DNA from: a bacterium
Lineage (GTDB): Bacteria > Patescibacteriota > Microgenomatia > Daviesbacterales > UBA10151
Reading direction: 5' to 3'
Length of the DNA: 46,853 nt
Assembly: GCA_021790255.1 (NCBI GenBank)
Contig: JAJYIE010000006.1
Span: 1 to 46,853 of the forward strand
The position numbers were made by a program, and so were the translations under genes. The notes beneath the pieces were generated by a model. The model saw only the letters and a list, made by a program, of their open reading frames with translations, was not told where the DNA came from and made no database searches. Of the stretch, positions 34,564 to 41,850 are shown piece by piece. The first letter of the stretch is position 1; each line of letters starts with the position of its first letter.

Positions 34564-34901
34564 AATATTTTTATTCACATCTGATTAAAACCGAGACACT
34601 GCTGTCACGTTTAGACGAGCTGAAGCTTAGCCGGGAACAAAAACTTTATCTGGCGAAGCAGCTGGATGAAATCATCCACCACGAAATTATGGATGCAGTT
34701 CTTCTAAAACTTACTGAAGAGGATAAAAGAATATTGTGGACAAAAATGGTAGCCGGCAGCAGTAATGATATATTACTGGAATTTTTGAATGAAAAAGTTG
34801 ATAATATTGAAAAAGAAATTACCGTCATCTTTGCTGCCTTAGAGGATGAACTGGGACAAGATATTACAGAGGCACTAGTTTTGGCGAACGAGAGGATGTA
34901 G
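34560..34901 (+). CDS. Small all-helical protein between secD and secF
   Basis: This 113-residue, strongly charged, helical protein has no membrane segment and no recognised family: for example LSREQKLYLAKQLDEIIHHE and LTEEDKRILWTKM. It may be a soluble cytosolic partner of the exported protein gene it overlaps by 4 nt, or of the Sec machinery; this is only positional inference. secF follows after 5 nt. Confidence 0.7.
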   Translation: MKYFYSHLIKTETLLSRLDELKLSREQKLYLAKQLDEIIHHEIMDAVLLKLTEEDKRILWTKMVAGSSNDILLEFLNEKVDNIEKEITVIFAALEDELGQDITEALVLANERM

Positions 34902-34906
34902 AGGAT

Positions 34907-35794
34907 ATGTTTGATTTAATGAGTAAGAAAAAGTGGTTTTTTGTTTTATCAGCACTGGTTATTTTACCGGGGATAATCTCCGTTGCCTTTTATGGATTAA
35001 GGCTGGGGGTAGATTTTACTGGCGGAGCGCTTCTTGAGTATCGGTTTGAAAAACCTGTGGATAAAAATGCCATCGGACAGATTGTTGCTCAAAACGGAAT
35101 AGAAGTTTCAAGCGTTGTAGACTCCGGCTCAAACAGTTATCTGGTTAAAACTCAGCCGGTAGCTCAACAAAAAGTTAACCAGATTAAAAGCAGCTTGCAA
35201 GACAAATTTGGCCCGGTAGATGAGCTGAGCATGGAGAATGTCGGGCCGATCATCGGAGCAGAAACCACAAAAAACGCTTTTATTGCCCTGGTTTTAGCAT
35301 CGGTGATGATTGTTGTTTACTTGGCGATTGCCTTTTCAAAGGTTCCCAAGCCGGCTTCTTCATGGCGGTTTGGGGTGACGGCAGTCGTAGCGCTGCTGCA
35401 TGATGTTTTAGTGGTAGTGGGAATTTTTTCTATTCTTGGGCATTTCCTGGGAGTGGAAGTAGATGTGCTTTTTGTTACGGCGCTTCTTACCATAATCGGT
35501 TTTTCTGTTCACGACACAATTGTGGTTTTTGACAGGATCAGAGAAAATCTGCCTAAATATTTATCGAAAAGTTTTACCGAGGTGGCAAATATTTCTGTCA
35601 CCCAAACTCTGGCCCGTTCGCTAAATACCTCACTGACTGTTATATTGGTGTTGCTTGCGATTTTTCTTTTTGGCGGCGAGACCATCCGCTGGTTTGTAGT
35701 GGCGCTTTTAATCGGAGTTATTTCCGGAACTTATTCCTCAATCTTCAATGCCTCGGCTCTGCTGGTTTTATGGGAAGAAAGGTTGGGACATTAA
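34907..35794 (+). CDS. secF: Protein translocase subunit SecF
   Basis: This 295-residue partner of SecD has six helices. It shows an N-terminal helix (about 9-27), GLRLGVDFTGGALLEYRF (about 28-45), the small P1-like domain, GVTAVVALLHDVLVVVG, FSVHDTIVVFDRIRENL and a C-terminal cluster typical of SecF. A short Shine-Dalgarno (AGAGG) precedes the ATG. It converges with the CCA-enzyme gene, with only 10 nt between the stops. Confidence 0.95.
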   Translation: MFDLMSKKKWFFVLSALVILPGIISVAFYGLRLGVDFTGGALLEYRFEKPVDKNAIGQIVAQNGIEVSSVVDSGSNSYLVKTQPVAQQKVNQIKSSLQDKFGPVDELSMENVGPIIGAETTKNAFIALVLASVMIVVYLAIAFSKVPKPASSWRFGVTAVVALLHDVLVVVGIFSILGHFLGVEVDVLFVTALLTIIGFSVHDTIVVFDRIRENLPKYLSKSFTEVANISVTQTLARSLNTSLTVILVLLAIFLFGGETIRWFVVALLIGVISGTYSSIFNASALLVLWEERLGH

Positions 35795-35804
35795 GCAACT
35801 TATG

Positions 35805-37139
35805 CTACTTGAGCGACTTAATTTTTTCCAATAAATATTCCCGGCTATTTTTGGAAGAATCTTCGAGCACCTCCTTAAAAAGTTTATTTAAAATCTCACC
35901 TACTTTGGGTCCCGGCGGTATGTATAAAATTTCCATGACATCACGGCCGTTGACTTTTAAATCAGCCACCGTGAAAGGTTTTTGTAAAACCTGTTTTATC
36001 CTTTCCTGAAATTTTTCCATACGCCAGGACACTGCCCTTTGGGTCCCGCCGCCTAAACGGTCACCGATTCTTAAAGCCAGCATGTCGTCAATATTTTCCA
36101 TTCCGACATTTTTGATAAAGCGGCGGATGGCAGCATCCGTTTGGTCCTCGCTGACGGTAAAAAGATGCCAACGGACCAATCGGTAAAGCTTATTGGTCTG
36201 TTTTTTGGATAAGTTGAAACGCTGGGCAATCCTTAAAGCCAGCTTTCCGCCTACGACATCATGGTTGTAAAAAGTTACGTTTCCCGATTCGTCAGTGCAT
36301 GTTGTAGCCGGTTTGCCGACATCATGAATTAGCGCAGAGAGCTTGACCAAGGGGTCATCGGAAGGGGTTTCTTTAAGAGTAAGAAGAGAGTGCTCACCGA
36401 TATTGTATATCCTCGCATGTTTTGGCCCCGCTTGAGTAACTCCAAAGGTTTTTTCTACTTCCGGCAAAATAACAGCCAAGATCCCCGCCTCCCTTAGTTT
36501 AGTTATCCCCATGTATGGATTCGCGGATACGAGAATTTTAAACAATTCATCACTGATTCGCTCAAATGCCACTTCAGAGATCAAATTGGCGTTTTCTTTA
36601 ATGGCTGAAAAAGTCCTAGGTTCGATTTCAGCACCGTATTGAGCGGCCATTCTGATTGCTCTCATGAGCCTTAAGGCGTCTTCGGCAAAACGCTCCTGGG
36701 GTTTACCTACAGCTTTAATAATGCCCTGTTCCAAATCTTTTTTGCCGCTGTATAGGTCGATTAACTCACCCTGCGAATTTAAAACCATGGCGTCAATGGT
36801 CAGATCCCGCCGGGCCAGATCCTCCTCAAGTTTGTTAGTCCACCCTACCTCCACCGGATGGCGGAAATCTTTATAAATGCCCTCCCTGCGCATGGTGGTA
36901 ATTTCGGCGACCCCCAAAGCGGTAGGAATGCCCACCGTGCCAAATTTATTGTCGTAAAAACCGTCGGGGAAGAGCTTGAGTATCTCTTCCGGTTTGGCAT
37001 CAGTTGTAAAATCCATGTCTGAAATTTCCCTGTTTTGCAGAATTTCGCGCACAGCGCGCCCCACCAGGTAGATTTGAAATCCAGCCCCGGTAAATTTAGT
37101 AATGATTTTTTTAACCTCTTCTGGTAATTTATACTCCAT
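35805..37139 (-). CDS. CCA tRNA nucleotidyltransferase-like protein with an HD domain
   Basis: This 444-residue protein belongs to class II CCA-adding enzymes/poly(A) polymerases. Present are the catalytic DxD in SDMDFTTDAKPEEI (D41, D43), RRDLTIDAMVLN, RLMRAIRMAAQYG for the neck region, and an HD domain with LSALIHDVGKPATT (about 267-280). The usual G-G-x-V-R-D motif reads GRAVRE (27-32), an unusual variant. The enzyme would build or repair the 3' CCA end of tRNAs. A TAAAAT box lies 9 nt before the ATG on the minus strand. Confidence 0.9.
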   Translation of the reverse strand: MEYKLPEEVKKIITKFTGAGFQIYLVGRAVREILQNREISDMDFTTDAKPEEILKLFPDGFYDNKFGTVGIPTALGVAEITTMRREGIYKDFRHPVEVGWTNKLEEDLARRDLTIDAMVLNSQGELIDLYSGKKDLEQGIIKAVGKPQERFAEDALRLMRAIRMAAQYGAEIEPRTFSAIKENANLISEVAFERISDELFKILVSANPYMGITKLREAGILAVILPEVEKTFGVTQAGPKHARIYNIGEHSLLTLKETPSDDPLVKLSALIHDVGKPATTCTDESGNVTFYNHDVVGGKLALRIAQRFNLSKKQTNKLYRLVRWHLFTVSEDQTDAAIRRFIKNVGMENIDDMLALRIGDRLGGGTQRAVSWRMEKFQERIKQVLQKPFTVADLKVNGRDVMEILYIPPGPKVGEILNKLFKEVLEDSSKNSREYLLEKIKSLK

Positions 37140-37210
37140 ACACCTGCTATTTTAAGGTCTAAGCAGAAAAAAGGAAAGTTTACGGAGGACTACTGCAATC
37201 GTTTCCATTA

Positions 37211-37273
37211 TGGGCCGGATAATAATTTTTTGGCAAGTTTGGCCTAATTTTGGGCCGGTAACTGTGCTAAAAT
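37211..37273 (+). promoter_or_regulatory. recJ promoter region with a 40-bp spaced direct repeat
   Basis: TGGGCCGG occurs at 37211-37218 and again at 37251-37258, exactly 40 bp apart. Behind the second copy is an extended -10, TGCTAAAAT (TAAAAT 37268-37273), ending 9 nt before the recJ ATG at 37283. No clear -35 or Shine-Dalgarno is visible. Confidence 0.45.
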
Positions 37274-37282
37274 TCTTTCGTT

Positions 37283-38890
37283 ATGGAAAAAGTTTGGGAA
37301 ATTGCCCCGCGCCGCTTTGATGATCTGATAGAGCAGCTCCTGTATAACCGGGGTATCAAAACGGAGGGGGAAAGGGAAGAATTTTTTCATCCGCAGCTGG
37401 AAAATTTTGAGAAAGATTTTGATTTGCCGGGGGCAAAGAAAGCCATAAAGAGGATACATCAGGCGGCTAAGAGGAAAGAGTTGGTGGTAATTTTTGGTGA
37501 TTATGACGCAGACGGGCTTTGCGGAGCAGCAGTTTTGTATAACGGCTTAATGCGGGCCGGAGTGAAAGCGCTTCCATATATTCCTCATCGCGAGAAGGAG
37601 GGATACGGATTATCTAAAGCGGGTCTGGATTTTGCCCGGGAGCAAGGGGCTTCGCTTGTGATAACCGTTGACAATGGTATTGTGGCTGTGGAGCCTGCTA
37701 AGTATGCCCACTCACTAGGTTTGGATTTAATTATTACCGATCACCACACTCCCGCGCAGGAAAAACCGGAGGCACTCTCAATTATCCATTCCACTAAAAT
37801 GTCCGGAACGGCAGTGGCGTGGTGTTTAGTCCATCAGCTGGTGGGAGAGCAGGCATCTGAGGAGCTGCTGGATTTGGTAGCAGTTGCCACAATCGCTGAT
37901 TTATTGCCGCTTTTGGGAGTAAACCGGGCCTTGGCTGCTGAAGGTTTAAGAAGGTTAAACAAGACAAAAAGGCCGGGGTTTTTGGCCCTTTTTGCCGCAG
38001 CCCGTTTGCTGCCCGGCCAAATTGGTGCTTATGAAGTGGGGCATATATTAGGGCCGCGGCTTAATGCTTTGGGCAGGCTGGAACATGCCATGGACTCTCT
38101 TCGTCTTCTTTGTACTAAGAATAGGGAAAAAGCAGCCCGTTTGGCAGATGTTCTTTGCAGTGCTAATGACCAGAAGAAGAAACTGACCAGTGATGCGGCA
38201 GCGCAGGCTATGCAGCTTTTGGATACGGAATATAAAGACGGAATGGACAAGGTAAAAGTGCTGATTTTGCACTCCAAACAATGGATTCCGGGGATCATCG
38301 GCCTTTTGGCTGGGCGGCTGGCAGAGGAACATGGTTTACCGGCAGTGGTAATTTCCGAAGGCGAGGTTTTTTCCAAAGGCTCGGCCAGAACGGCCGGTGG
38401 GGTTAATATCGTTAAGGCTATCCGTGGCTGTTCCGGGTTGCTGGTGGATGTGGGAGGCCACCCGGCAGCAGCTGGCTTTACCCTGGAAAGCAGTAAAATT
38501 GCCCCGTTTAAAAAACAATTGGAGTTCATGATGCAGCAGGTGGAGGTGGACCGCCGGCGGAAGCTGCCGGTTGAGGCAATAGTACAGCTTTCGGAAATTA
38601 ACCTGAAGCTGGTGGAAAAGCTGCAGAAATTTGAGCCGACCGGAGCAGGTAACCCGCCGCCTGTCCTGGCAAGCTACAAAATGCGCCTGGGCGATCTGCG
38701 AACTGTGGGAGGAGGTAGTCATTTAAAATTTAAAGTTGAAGGATTTGAGGCTATCGGTTTTAATATGGGCGAAATGATTAACCTTATGAAAGAAGAGATG
38801 CTGGCTAATATTGCTTACCGCTTGGAAATAAACCGTTTTAATGGCCGGGAAACGTTGCAACTTAATGTTTTAGATATACAATTGGTGTAG
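37283..38890 (+). CDS. recJ: Single-stranded-DNA exonuclease RecJ
   Basis: RecJ degrades single-stranded DNA 5' to 3' in recombination and repair. The 535-residue product has the DHH-family motifs VVIFGDYDADGLCGAAVL (about 70-87), LVITVDNGI, and LIITDHHTPAQ (motif III). The DHHA1 domain has ARTAGGVNIVKAI and VDVGGHPAAAGFTL. A C-terminal OB-type segment follows. Length is normal for RecJ. It is followed after 1 nt by the RelA/SpoT-type gene. Confidence 0.95.
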   Translation: MEKVWEIAPRRFDDLIEQLLYNRGIKTEGEREEFFHPQLENFEKDFDLPGAKKAIKRIHQAAKRKELVVIFGDYDADGLCGAAVLYNGLMRAGVKALPYIPHREKEGYGLSKAGLDFAREQGASLVITVDNGIVAVEPAKYAHSLGLDLIITDHHTPAQEKPEALSIIHSTKMSGTAVAWCLVHQLVGEQASEELLDLVAVATIADLLPLLGVNRALAAEGLRRLNKTKRPGFLALFAAARLLPGQIGAYEVGHILGPRLNALGRLEHAMDSLRLLCTKNREKAARLADVLCSANDQKKKLTSDAAAQAMQLLDTEYKDGMDKVKVLILHSKQWIPGIIGLLAGRLAEEHGLPAVVISEGEVFSKGSARTAGGVNIVKAIRGCSGLLVDVGGHPAAAGFTLESSKIAPFKKQLEFMMQQVEVDRRRKLPVEAIVQLSEINLKLVEKLQKFEPTGAGNPPPVLASYKMRLGDLRTVGGGSHLKFKVEGFEAIGFNMGEMINLMKEEMLANIAYRLEINRFNGRETLQLNVLDIQLV

Positions 38891-38891
38891 G

Positions 38892-40322
38892 ATGAAAACA
38901 CCGCAAACACCCTTTCTGAAAAAGGCAACTGAGTTTGCCAATGATTCTCTTGTCGGTAAAAAACGGAATTCCGGAGAAAAGGTGGCTGACCACTGCCTGC
39001 GGGTTGCAGAAATTCTGGAAGATTTTAAGGTGACGGATCCGGAAGTGTTGGCCATGGCAATTTTACATCACAGCCTGCACGAAGGTGCGGCGAGTATAGA
39101 TGACATCCGCTGGGAGTTTGGTGAAGATATTGCTTCGATGATGGAGGCTTTTGAGAAGCTGCGCATAATTAAACCGCGAAAAGAGATAGGGGAAAAATTT
39201 ACGGAAAATCTGCGGTGGATGTTTTTGGTGTTGGCCAAGGATTTGCGGGTGGTGTTGGTAAAGCTGGCAGATATTTTAGACAACCTGACTACCCTGCAAT
39301 ATGTTAATGAGAAAAAAAGAGTTGAAGTATCCCGAAAAACCCTGGAAATTTTTGCTCCTCTGGCTGAGCGGTTAGGTATGGGGGAAATGAAAGGCACAAT
39401 GCAGGATCTGGCTTTTATGAACCTGTACCCGGGTGAGTACGAGTGGGTAAAAAAATATGCTCACAACCAGATTGATAAACTGACAAAGGCGATGCCCAAA
39501 GTTAAAGCGAAACTCAGCCAGGCTTTGGATGAGGCAGGAATCGAGGCAGAAATCCAAAGCAGGATCAAACATTATTATTCCCTTTATACTAAATTGCAGC
39601 GCCCTGAGGTAAACCGGGATATTAACAAAATTTATGACCTAATGGCGATGCGGGTGATTGTTAAGGAAAAAGAGGAGTGCTATCAGGTTTTAAGTATTGT
39701 AAACCAGCTCTTCAGGCCTCTGCCGGGTCATGTTTCAGATTTTATTGCCCATCCGAAGCCTAACGGCTATCAGTCTATCCATACTAAAGTTTTCGGACCG
39801 GCTAATCTGCCTTTTGAAATTCAAATCCGCACCCGGAAAATGCATGAGGCAGCAGAGTATGGAGTAGCTGCCCACTGGAACTACGCTGAGCAAAAAGAGA
39901 AGGGATTTTCTGATGAGGTAATCAGCCGGGGTTTTGCAGCCGGCGGAGAAAAACTTGAGTGGGTGAAAAGATTGGGGGAATGGCAGATGGAAGTCACGGA
40001 TAACAGGGAATTTTTAAAAAGCATTAAAACTGATTTTTTCGGCCAGCGGATTTTTTGCTTTACCCCCAAAGGAGATGTGAAAGATTTACCTGCCGGCGCA
40101 ACCCCGATCGATTTCGCCTATCATGTGCACACGAATTTGGGCAACCTAGTTACCGGAGCTAAGGTTAACGGTAAAGTAGTATCTCTTAACACTACGCTGC
40201 GAAACGGTGATGTAGTGGAACTGTTTTTATCCAAAGATCTCAGCAAAAAGCCCAGCCGCGACTGGCTGGAATTTGTCAAAACTTCCCTTGCCCGCCGCAA
40301 GATCAAGAAATTTTATACGTGA
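38892..40322 (+). CDS. RelA/SpoT-family (p)ppGpp protein, short, with altered catalytic motifs
   Basis: This 476-residue protein has an HD-hydrolase-like domain (1-170), synthetase domain (200-330) and TGS domain (about 385-450), but no C-terminal zinc-finger or ACT domains; full-length RSH proteins are about 700-750 residues. In the hydrolase region HDxxED is replaced by HHSLHE (59-64) and KLADRLHN by KLADILDN (124-131), so hydrolysis is probably lost. In the synthetase region the RXKD (bifunctional) or EXDD (RelA) motif reads HVSD (280-283), while HPKPNGYQSIHT and EIQIRTRKMHEAAEYGVAAHW are intact. A synthetase-only role is likely but not proven. It follows recJ directly. Confidence 0.9.
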   Translation: MKTPQTPFLKKATEFANDSLVGKKRNSGEKVADHCLRVAEILEDFKVTDPEVLAMAILHHSLHEGAASIDDIRWEFGEDIASMMEAFEKLRIIKPRKEIGEKFTENLRWMFLVLAKDLRVVLVKLADILDNLTTLQYVNEKKRVEVSRKTLEIFAPLAERLGMGEMKGTMQDLAFMNLYPGEYEWVKKYAHNQIDKLTKAMPKVKAKLSQALDEAGIEAEIQSRIKHYYSLYTKLQRPEVNRDINKIYDLMAMRVIVKEKEECYQVLSIVNQLFRPLPGHVSDFIAHPKPNGYQSIHTKVFGPANLPFEIQIRTRKMHEAAEYGVAAHWNYAEQKEKGFSDEVISRGFAAGGEKLEWVKRLGEWQMEVTDNREFLKSIKTDFFGQRIFCFTPKGDVKDLPAGATPIDFAYHVHTNLGNLVTGAKVNGKVVSLNTTLRNGDVVELFLSKDLSKKPSRDWLEFVKTSLARRKIKKFYT

Positions 40323-40323
40323 G

Positions 40324-40638
40324 TTAATATCCCCGGCTGAGGTGCCTGATTTCACTGCGGTTTTCCCGGTAAGGTTTAGTTAAAGTTTTTAATAGATCCA
40401 ACAAGGCGCTTTTCTGAGATATATAATCAGGGTCCTGTTCTGAGATATCCCTCTTTCTTTCTCCAGGGTATTGTTCATTTAGGGCAGCCAGTGACTGCCG
40501 ACAGACAGTGATATCAGCCCTGATGGCACTATTAATCGCCCCAAGTTTGCTAATCTCTATTTTAGTGTTTCTGGTAATAATTTTCGCTTCAACGCTGATG
40601 ATAAACACCTCCTTTCGTATAGGTTTAACTTTTACCAT
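40324..40638 (-). CDS. Small charged protein of unknown function, start codon ambiguous
   Basis: This protein has up to 104 residues, rich in K, R, E and I, with no membrane segment or known motif. Two starts are possible. ATG 40638 overlaps the end of the upstream small frame, which suggests coupling. However, a perfect Shine-Dalgarno AAAGGAGGTG lies further in (40606-40615) and points to the ATC codons at 40602 or 40599, with no ATG, GTG or TTG at that spacing. Either the Shine-Dalgarno match is chance or translation starts at a rare AUC. The gene belongs to the small-gene island and converges with the RelA/SpoT-type gene. Confidence 0.55.
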   Translation of the reverse strand: MVKVKPIRKEVFIISVEAKIITRNTKIEISKLGAINSAIRADITVCRQSLAALNEQYPGERKRDISEQDPDYISQKSALLDLLKTLTKPYRENRSEIRHLSRGY

Positions 40639-40805
40639 CCGAAAGCATTTAGCCGTGAATCTTCCTGCTGGCCGATATGAACCAAAGCTACCCTTTCCAG
40701 CAGGGGTCTTTTGACATGGTACTCATAACTGGCTGGTTCTGTCAGGACAGCGTGCTCATTACATTCATTCGGAAACCAGTTTCTAACCAAAGCCTGCAAT
40801 AACAA
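40632..40805 (-). CDS. Possible small gene, 57 codons from a TTG start
   Basis: The frame is open from 40848 and reads QALVRNWFPNECNEHAVLTE, then PASYEYHVKRPLLERVALVH, ending NAFGW, a balanced protein-like composition. There is no ATG or GTG; TTG 40805 is the first usual start and has only a G-rich weak ribosome site. An ATG at 40847 lies in another frame and stops early, so a frameshift near the start is possible. It would overlap the ATG 40638 of the next gene with its last codons. No family recognised. Confidence 0.35.
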   Translation of the reverse strand: MLLQALVRNWFPNECNEHAVLTEPASYEYHVKRPLLERVALVHIGQQEDSRLNAFGW

Positions 40806-40899
40806 GACTTCCCCCGCACTAAGCTGCCTGGTATCTGCCGGCTCATGTTTTTATGTTTCAACAGTCAGGTTTATCGCCTCATTTCAGTAAATTTAACTC

Positions 40900-40925
40900 A
40901 TCCCGGCTGGACAACCAGCCGGGAT
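40900..40925. terminator. Strong perfect hairpin behind the 40945-41214 gene
   Basis: ATCCCGGCTGG (40900-40910), loop ACAA, CCAGCCGGGAT (40915-40925): an 11-bp perfect stem. It stands 20 nt behind the stop of the leftward gene ending at 40945. The tail on that strand is AT-rich (GAGTTAAATTTAC) rather than a pure U-run. The remaining 40639-40899 sequence holds only the possible 57-codon frame. Confidence 0.6.
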
Positions 40926-40944
40926 ATGCTTTTGGATTGAGAAA

Positions 40945-41214
40945 TTACCCAGCCCGGTAGATAGCTACGCCAGGCTGTTTTGTTTTTAGTACAAAATGAT
41001 GGTTAGAGCTTTCTCCTCTGGCTATGCGGACATCCCGCTGCTCCGGTACGCTAACACTTATAGCGTCTCCTTCGGTAGTTGGCGTATGAGAAGGTCTTTC
41101 ATCTACCCCAAACCTGTTACTTTTCCATCTTAATTCAGCTGAAAGAGGATCAAACATTCTGGCCATTTCAGCATCATTCGTCCGACCTTCTTGTTCTGTG
41201 TGTCTTTCATTCAT
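40945..41214 (-). CDS. Small hydrophilic protein, family unknown
   Basis: From ATG 41214 the product is 89 residues: MNERHTEQEGRTNDAEMARM at the start and HHFVLKTKQPGVAIYRAG at the end. No membrane segment or known motif is seen. ATG 41214 has a Shine-Dalgarno AAAGGGGGTGA six nt upstream; the in-frame ATG at 41223 lies inside that ribosome site. An intrinsic terminator (41247-41269) stands just before the gene on the same strand, so it is either expressed by read-through or controlled by attenuation. Confidence 0.7.
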   Translation of the reverse strand: MNERHTEQEGRTNDAEMARMFDPLSAELRWKSNRFGVDERPSHTPTTEGDAISVSVPEQRDVRIARGESSNHHFVLKTKQPGVAIYRAG

Positions 41215-41246
41215 TGTTATCACCCCCTTTCATTTTTGTGTACAAA

Positions 41247-41269
41247 AAACCTCCCTTGTGGGGAGGTTT
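41247..41269 (-). terminator. Intrinsic terminator or attenuator on the minus strand
   Basis: AAACCTCCC (41247-41255) pairs with GGGAGGTTT (41261-41269). Read on the minus strand the 9-bp stem runs into TTTTTTG, a classic rho-independent terminator. It lies between a 31-codon gene and the 89-residue gene transcribed in the same direction. A second hairpin, TTTTAGGT/ACCTAAAA (41277-41304), overlaps the stop of the 31-codon gene. Confidence 0.75.
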
Positions 41270-41294
41270 CCTCTTCTTTTAGGTTTTTAATTTT

Positions 41295-41390
41295 TTACCT
41301 AAAAGACCTCCCCGATTTGACTCCAATAAGAAGGAGTCCTCCGAGGAGGCTGATAATAATAACCAAAACCGGCGAAACTGATAAATTCAT
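41295..41390 (-). CDS. 31-residue single-pass membrane peptide
   Basis: A 32-codon frame encodes MNLSVSPVLVIIISLLGG followed by LLLIGVKSGRSFR: one hydrophobic helix and a basic C-terminal end, as in many small bacterial membrane proteins. It has a near-consensus promoter (TTGACA-18-TAAAAT), whose -10 box ends 9 nt before the ATG, and an intrinsic terminator after the stop, so it looks like a complete independent unit. There is no Shine-Dalgarno, consistent with leaderless translation. Function unknown; such peptides often regulate larger membrane complexes or act as toxins (family-level knowledge, not evidence for this one). Confidence 0.6.
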   Translation of the reverse strand: MNLSVSPVLVIIISLLGGLLLIGVKSGRSFR

Positions 41391-41399
41391 GTTTTTAAG

Positions 41400-41429
41400 A
41401 TTTTAATCCACTATTGCCAGGCTTGTCAA
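41400..41429 (-). promoter_or_regulatory. Near-consensus promoter of the 31-residue peptide gene
   Basis: Read on the minus strand: TTGACA (41424-41429), an 18-nt spacer, TAAAAT (41400-41405), then 9 nt to ATG 41390. Confidence 0.7.
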
Positions 41430-41499
41430 GTTGTAGTAAGATTTAAAAAACCAATGATGATTTTCCGGACTAGTTTAACAAGCTTTTACTATTACTTTA

Positions 41500-41587
41500 C
41501 CTCCATAAAACGGGAGGCCTTTTGACGTAGGTTAAAAATACAGTCAAAAGAAAGTAAACAGCCTCCCAGAAATGGGAGGTATTTTTT
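41500..41587 (+). promoter_or_regulatory. Leader with CCTCC/GGAGG hairpins before the small plus-strand genes
   Basis: CCTCC (41500-41504) can pair with GGAGG (41513-41517). CCTCCC (41562-41567) pairs with GGGAGG (41574-41579), followed by TATTTTTT, an intrinsic terminator on the plus strand. The real Shine-Dalgarno AAGGAGGTG of the next gene (near 41600-41608) could also pair with either CCTCC. I found no convincing plus-strand promoter in 41430-41500. Confidence 0.5.
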
Positions 41588-41614
41588 GGAAATTTTTTAA
41601 GGAGGTGATGACAA

Positions 41615-41797
41615 GTGGGTGCACAAAGAGTGAAGGAGATGGAACCGGCGATTCCCTTAGATCGGGTGAGTTTAAAGAACAGCAAGCTTAAGCAACCCGG
41701 TGAAGATATTAAAGATGATCTGATCTGGAAATCTTTATTGGTTGAAACAACCAGGCCGAAAATGATCAGAGCCAGGCGCGGATTGCGGGCAAGATGA
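41615..41797 (+). CDS. 60-residue basic protein, family unknown
   Basis: GTG 41615 is preceded by a very strong Shine-Dalgarno, AAGGAGGTG, at 7-nt spacing. The product MGAQRVKEMEPAIPLDRVSL...MIRARRGLRAR is basic at the C-terminus and has no membrane helix or known motif. It lies behind the hairpin leader at 41500-41587. The next small gene follows after 53 nt with the same kind of ribosome site, so both are probably expressed together. Confidence 0.65.
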   Translation: MGAQRVKEMEPAIPLDRVSLKNSKLKQPGEDIKDDLIWKSLLVETTRPKMIRARRGLRAR

Positions 41798-41850
41798 TGA
41801 TCAAGAAGCTAATTGTTTAAGCATACCAAAGAAAGAAGGAGGTGAATTTT

